A stretch of DNA of 10,149 bases from Competibacteraceae bacterium UBA2792. GTDB taxonomy: Bacteria > Pseudomonadota > Gammaproteobacteria > Competibacterales > Competibacteraceae. The position numbers and the translations under genes were made by a program. Of the stretch, positions 5,519 to 10,149 are shown in pieces. The notes beneath the pieces are model-generated. The model searched no databases and was not told where the DNA came from. It worked only from the letters and a program-made list of their open reading frames with translations. Location of the stretch: contig DEHU01000052.1 in the NCBI GenBank assembly GCA_002352125.1, positions 1 to 10,149 on the forward strand. The letters run 5' to 3'. Every line of letters starts with the position of its first letter. Position 1 is the first letter of the stretch.

Positions 5519-5788
5519 GTGTTCACCATTCACTTCGCGACCGCCAACCACCGCCCCGATTTCATCGTCACCCTGCGCAACGATATCGACGGCTGGGGCG
5601 AGGATCTGCCCGGCATCTACGAAAACGACGAATGGCGCTTCGAACTGCCCGAGCAGCGCTACCCTGCGGGCTTGGCCTTCAAGTTCGTGTTGGAAAGAAC
5701 TTACTGGATGCTCGGGCCGAACCTGTTTCTCCAGCCGGTCGCCGGGGGCGATTATCGCCTCGCCGAGCATCTGAAAGCCCGGCTTTGA
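5519..5788 (+). CDS. Compact 89-residue protein, possible beta-sandwich carbohydrate-binding-like module
   Basis: Starting at GTG 5519 the product is 89 residues. It reads as alternating strands and turns: FTIHFATAN (2-10), DFIVTLRND, GWGEDLPGIYENDEWRFELP, LAFKFVLERTYWMLGPNLFL and DYRLAEHL. The order hydrophobic strand, GW turn, acidic turn with EW.F.L, then FKFVLE..YW is reminiscent of CBM20/CBM48 starch-binding-type modules, which are about 90-100 residues. That link rests on pattern memory and is not certain. It has no signal peptide, cysteine or membrane segment. Modules of this kind normally sit at the front of glycoside hydrolases or oxidoreductases; here the frame ends alone, with no partner gene in the same direction. 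It may be a free-standing domain or the remains of a larger enzyme. It converges with the lysozyme-like gene. Confidence 0.6.
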   Translation: MFTIHFATANHRPDFIVTLRNDIDGWGEDLPGIYENDEWRFELPEQRYPAGLAFKFVLERTYWMLGPNLFLQPVAGGDYRLAEHLKARL

Positions 5789-5822
5789 TCGGAGCGTCGG
5801 GCGGGGGTTGCGGCTTCGCGCT

Positions 5823-5876
5823 GCCGCGCTTTGGTCGCGGCGCCACGTTCCCGATGGCTTCCGGCTTCGCCGCCGG
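5823..5876. terminator. Two GC-rich hairpins between convergent genes
   Basis: GCCGCG (5823-5828) pairs with CGCGGC (5836-5841) and CCGGC (5861-5865) pairs with GCCGG (5872-5876). They lie between the ends of the 89-residue gene and the lysozyme-like gene. Neither has a U-tract on either strand, so they may only slow polymerase or protect the 3' ends. Confidence 0.3.
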
Positions 5877-5883
5877 TAGATGC

Positions 5884-6756
5884 CTATTTTTTCTTGAGCC
5901 GGTCCCGCAAGGTTCGGATGGTCCAAGCTTCGAGCCATTTCGTGATGTCGCCGCCGGTGATGATGTCGTCCGGCCTGATTTCCGGCGTCATGCTCTCCCG
6001 ATTCCACCGCGATACGCCCAAGCAGTTCTTGAGGCCGTAGAAAACGGTGTGATCTTTCGGGGCCGGGTAAACCATCCGGGAGCCCAGTTCGCGGCACCGG
6101 TCGATGATCCAGCCGTTGAGCATCAGGAAATCGAACGCTCTGTTGTATTTGATATAGCCATCCCGTCCGCTCTTTGGGTTGCTGAGATAGGTGTAGGAGC
6201 GGGCTTCGTACCAGTTGCGTTTTTTGAGGAGGGGAAAGAGCAATCCTTCTTTTTTGCGCGCTTCGAGCCCGCCGCCGTAAGCCATCTGCACGATGACTAC
6301 CTGCACGTCGGCCGGCCAGTCGTCGTAATCCGGCCCGAACTCCCGGCGTACGACCTGATCGATTTTCGTCACCATGCCAAGCGCGCTCCCGGCGATGGCT
6401 GTTTCCTGGATGCGGAGGTTGGTGATCGGTTCGAACGCCTTGTAGTGGGCGAAATCCGACAGCGGCCGCCGCTCGCCAGCTTTATCCGGAACCGGTTCCG
6501 ATTTGCTTTTCACCAAATCGAATTCGGCTTTCAGCTCGCTGTCGGTGGCCGGTTCGGGGCCAGCCTGTCCCGTGGCTGTTTTCCGGAAGAATTTGACTTT
6601 GTGCTTGTTGGATTCGAGCGGGTCCAGCAAGATGCCGACGCCGGTGGTGACCAGCGCTCGCTCATCGAGGTACATCCAGGTGATCGGGTTGTTTTTCGAG
6701 CTGCCTTCGAACAGGCTGAAGTACTCGACGATTTGGTTCATCGCGGAAGCGTGCAT
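5884..6756 (-). CDS. T4-lysozyme/pesticin-like muramidase-domain protein, probable cell-wall toxin
   Basis: The 290-residue product matches the lysozyme fold seen in phage T4 lysozyme and the pesticin C-terminal domain. The catalytic triad of T4 lysozyme (Glu11, Asp20, Thr26) is matched by Glu17 in LFEG and by Asp31 and Thr37 in MYLDERALVTTGVG, with the correct six-residue step from Asp to Thr. Further on, DDWPADVQVVIVQMAYGGGL and the RNWYEARSY block followed by YNRAFDFLMLNGWII fit the C-terminal lobe of this family. It should cleave the glycan strand of peptidoglycan. There is no signal peptide, so it needs another route to the wall, such as type VI secretion or a phage-type release system. 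The ATG at 6756 is chosen because a perfect TATAAT (6792-6787, minus strand) would start transcripts near 6780; the longer frame from 6996 lies upstream of that and overlaps the neighbour. An ATG at codon 6 is an alternative start. The divergent neighbour encodes an exported protein. Confidence 0.75.
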   Translation of the reverse strand: MHASAMNQIVEYFSLFEGSSKNNPITWMYLDERALVTTGVGILLDPLESNKHKVKFFRKTATGQAGPEPATDSELKAEFDLVKSKSEPVPDKAGERRPLSDFAHYKAFEPITNLRIQETAIAGSALGMVTKIDQVVRREFGPDYDDWPADVQVVIVQMAYGGGLEARKKEGLLFPLLKKRNWYEARSYTYLSNPKSGRDGYIKYNRAFDFLMLNGWIIDRCRELGSRMVYPAPKDHTVFYGLKNCLGVSRWNRESMTPEIRPDDIITGGDITKWLEAWTIRTLRDRLKKK

Positions 6757-6786
6757 GGTGATGGTCTTCGTCCGGGGATCGAGGCA

Positions 6787-6815
6787 ATTATAGATACTCG
6801 CAATACATGGACGAA
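6787..6815 (-). promoter_or_regulatory. Candidate promoter of the lysozyme-like gene
   Basis: On the minus strand a perfect TATAAT (6792-6787) follows a poor -35 (TTCGTC, 6815-6810) at 17 bases. The short leader this predicts, about 24 bases to the ATG at 6756, supports the start chosen for that gene. The weak -35 suggests that an activator is needed. Confidence 0.5.
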
Positions 6816-6878
6816 ATGCGATGTGGTCGGTTCGTTGCACCCGCCGCGACCGGCAGGAAATTCGTATCGCCGTCGTGG

Positions 6879-6887
6879 TGCTATTCT
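6879..6887 (+). promoter_or_regulatory. Candidate extended -10 promoter of the divergent exported-protein gene
   Basis: TGC-TATTCT (TG 6879-6880, hexamer 6882-6887) is an extended -10 element some 60 bases before the ATG at 6950. No good -35 is visible. The two divergent genes would then share about 190 bp of control region. Confidence 0.3.
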
Positions 6888-6949
6888 GGTAAGTCGTTGG
6901 TTTCCTAGAACCTTTGTCCCAACATTTTTTTAAATCAGAGAGGATTCCG

Positions 6950-7393
6950 ATGAGATTGCGACTGTTTGCGTGGCCCGCATGGCTGGCCTTCATCATGATC
7001 TGGGCGCTCTTGGGCGTGCGGGCAGTCGTTGCCGCTCAGCCGGCCGCGGGCGAAAGCCAGAAGGTGTGCTCCGAGATTCCCACCGAAATCGGCAATGTCC
7101 TCGATCCAGGGGTGGCCACTCCCGAGGATGTTCAAGCGTTTCGCAAAGCCGTCGCTCCCCTGCGAGCCGAACTCGACGCGCTTTGTAAAAAAGATCAAGC
7201 TGCCTTCAAGTTATTTAAAACAAAAGCAAAAAAGGTTGTGTTTGAGATGAGCGCCGGCGCTACGGAACCGACGGCTTACCTCAAAGAAGGCTATCTCGTC
7301 GTCGAGTTTTACGGTGGAACGTTCGACGCCCGATCCTTTCGGCAAATCGTTAAAAAGGTACTGCAAGGGCGGAAGATTCCGTTGGGAGATTAG
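6950..7393 (+). CDS. Exported small protein, candidate periplasmic immunity partner of the lysozyme-like toxin
   Basis: The 147-residue product begins with a basic stretch (MRLRLF) and a long hydrophobic segment ending in a signal-peptidase-like site (VVA before AQPAAGE, about residue 28), so it should act in the periplasm. The mature part, about 119 residues, has two cysteines (40 and 79) that could form one disulfide, a helical first half (PEDVQAFRKAVAPLRAELDA) and a second half ending TAYLKEGYLVVEFYGG and SFRQIVKKVLQGRK. I do not recognise the family. The ATG at 6950 has GAGAGG (6938-6943) at 6 bases, a strong site; the earlier ATG at 6914 would place 12 polar residues in front of the signal peptide. 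It diverges from a peptidoglycan-cutting toxin candidate, and a small periplasmic protein is what would protect the producer, but direct evidence is lacking. Other envelope roles remain open. Confidence 0.75.
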   Translation: MRLRLFAWPAWLAFIMIWALLGVRAVVAAQPAAGESQKVCSEIPTEIGNVLDPGVATPEDVQAFRKAVAPLRAELDALCKKDQAAFKLFKTKAKKVVFEMSAGATEPTAYLKEGYLVVEFYGGTFDARSFRQIVKKVLQGRKIPLGD

Positions 7394-7766
7394 ATCGGTT
7401 TCGCGCTGATCGGCGGAATCGCCTACGCCGGCAAGATGTACCCGGATTCGATGCCGTATTTCGGACTGGGCGATGGCACCGGGTCCGGTTCCTCGACGGT
7501 CCGGTCCGGTTCACCGCTCATAACCCTACCAGCGCCGCTCCGGTTTGATCGATCCGAGCGGCTGTCCCGGCGCCCGCACCACGATGCCCACGACGCCATA
7601 GCGGACTGTTCCGGCCTGGCGCGCCGTCGCTGACACCTCGACCGGCAACAGCGCAAATTCCGCATTCCGGGGACGCGCCGGGATGCGTCTACCTTCGCTC
7701 GCTTTGTGCCGTTGCCGACAATCGCGGCTATCACCTTGTGGCGTCTGCCACAGCCGACCATCCCCT

Positions 7767-7795
7767 CTGTTTATAAAAAATAATTTTATAAACAG
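7767..7795. repeat. Perfect AT-rich inverted repeat, 12-bp arms
   Basis: CTGTTTATAAAA (7767-7778) is the exact reverse complement of TTTTATAAACAG (7784-7795), with AATAA between. It stands in otherwise GC-rich DNA, 131 bases before hppA. The symmetry and spacing suit a regulator binding site. As RNA it would be a weak hairpin ending in U/A-rich sequence and could act as a terminator in either direction. A remnant of a mobile element end is also possible. Confidence 0.65.
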
Positions 7796-7891
7796 TATCT
7801 TAAAAAGAAATTCCTGCTGGGCATGGCGATTGCTAACGACCGCGTGCCGTCCGTTCCGTTTCGCGGTGGTGGCGGATTGAAGACTCCGCCC

Positions 7892-7908
7892 TTGACCAAT
7901 CTGGGTCA
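7892..7908. promoter_or_regulatory. Short dyad in the hppA leader, possible operator
   Basis: TGACC and GGTCA stand six bases apart in the stretch TTGACCAATCTGGGTCA. The first arm lies inside a -35-like TTGACC, but no -10 is found at normal spacing, so a promoter call is not justified. It ends a few bases before the hppA ribosome site. Confidence 0.25.
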
Positions 7909-7926
7909 CTTTTTGGAGTAAAATTC

Positions 7927-10149
<2,223 letters not shown>

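Larger units (their letters stand above)
7394..7926. other. Long region without a clear gene before hppA, possible coding remnant
   Basis: About 530 bases hold no convincing complete gene. Directly after the stop at 7391-7393 the same frame stays open and reads IGFALIGGIAYAGKMYPD before becoming repetitive. On the minus strand a frame ending in TAG at 7528-7526 reads protein-like over 7672-7529 (RYGVVGIVVRAPGQPLGS and KPERRW at its end) but has no start codon with a ribosome site, and upstream it turns into nonsense rich in Arg and Lys. Together this suggests decayed gene ends. A short direct repeat GTCCGGTTC occurs twice around 7484-7510. The AT-rich palindrome at 7767-7795 and the hppA leader fill the right part. 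Confidence 0.35.

Noticed and set aside
5324..6097. A 257-codon minus-strand frame crossing the 89-residue gene
   Set aside because: It runs through two better supported genes in other frames, is rich in Arg, Gly and His, and has no ribosome site.
5632..6933. A 433-codon open frame on the plus strand opposite the lysozyme-like gene
   Set aside because: It overlaps the well-supported minus-strand gene over its whole length, has no ribosome site and no recognisable domain.
6757..6996. N-terminal extension of the lysozyme-like protein by 80 residues
   Set aside because: A perfect TATAAT lies inside this stretch, the extension overlaps the start and ribosome site of the divergent gene, and it has no similarity to the family.
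7484..7510. Direct repeat GTCCGGTTC as a possible CRISPR or insertion-site duplication
   Set aside because: There are only two short copies, about 16 bases apart, with no further units and no transposase or flanking inverted repeats.

Overview
The window looks like accessory and housekeeping DNA from a gammaproteobacterium. It is mostly GC-rich with AT-rich islands, Shine-Dalgarno sites are strong, and it carries a LexA/UmuD-type pair behind a box close to the E. coli SOS consensus plus a membrane pyrophosphatase. A methanotroph-like or related lineage is possible, but nothing seen fixes the taxon.

Left part (1-2219, + strand): the tail of an unidentified protein, a small four-helix PQ-loop/SemiSWEET-like membrane protein, a RidA-family protein without the usual glutamates, and a SAM-dependent methyltransferase whose DNA is clearly AT-richer than the flanks.

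Middle left (2329-3949, - strand): a LexA-like repressor/peptidase followed 5 bp later by a UmuD-like protein, then a VOC-fold protein. The promoter in front of the LexA-like gene has a 20-bp dyad directly after the -10 box, over the expected transcription start. The LexA-like protein keeps its Ser/Lys dyad and Ala-Gly cleavage site. The UmuD-like partner keeps the serine but has Gln for the catalytic lysine and Ala-Ile at the cleavage site, and no umuC follows. This looks like an SOS operon with a switch-capable repressor and a non-cleaving UmuD relative, and it is the most interesting item here.

Middle (3950-5264): about 420 bp with no gene but with stable hairpins, then two AT-rich genes on the + strand: a single-domain PilZ protein and a small secreted four-cysteine protein behind an extended -10 promoter.

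Right middle (5265-7393): a compact GTG-started protein that may be a beta-sandwich carbohydrate-binding-like module, then a cytoplasmic-looking protein related to phage T4 lysozyme and the pesticin lysozyme domain (- strand). Divergent from it is a signal-peptide protein that could be its periplasmic immunity partner.

Right end (7394-10149): a gene-poor stretch of about 530 bp with an AT-rich perfect palindrome, then most of hppA, a membrane-bound ion-pumping pyrophosphatase cut by the window edge. Its motifs are divergent and it has the lysine expected of potassium-independent enzymes.
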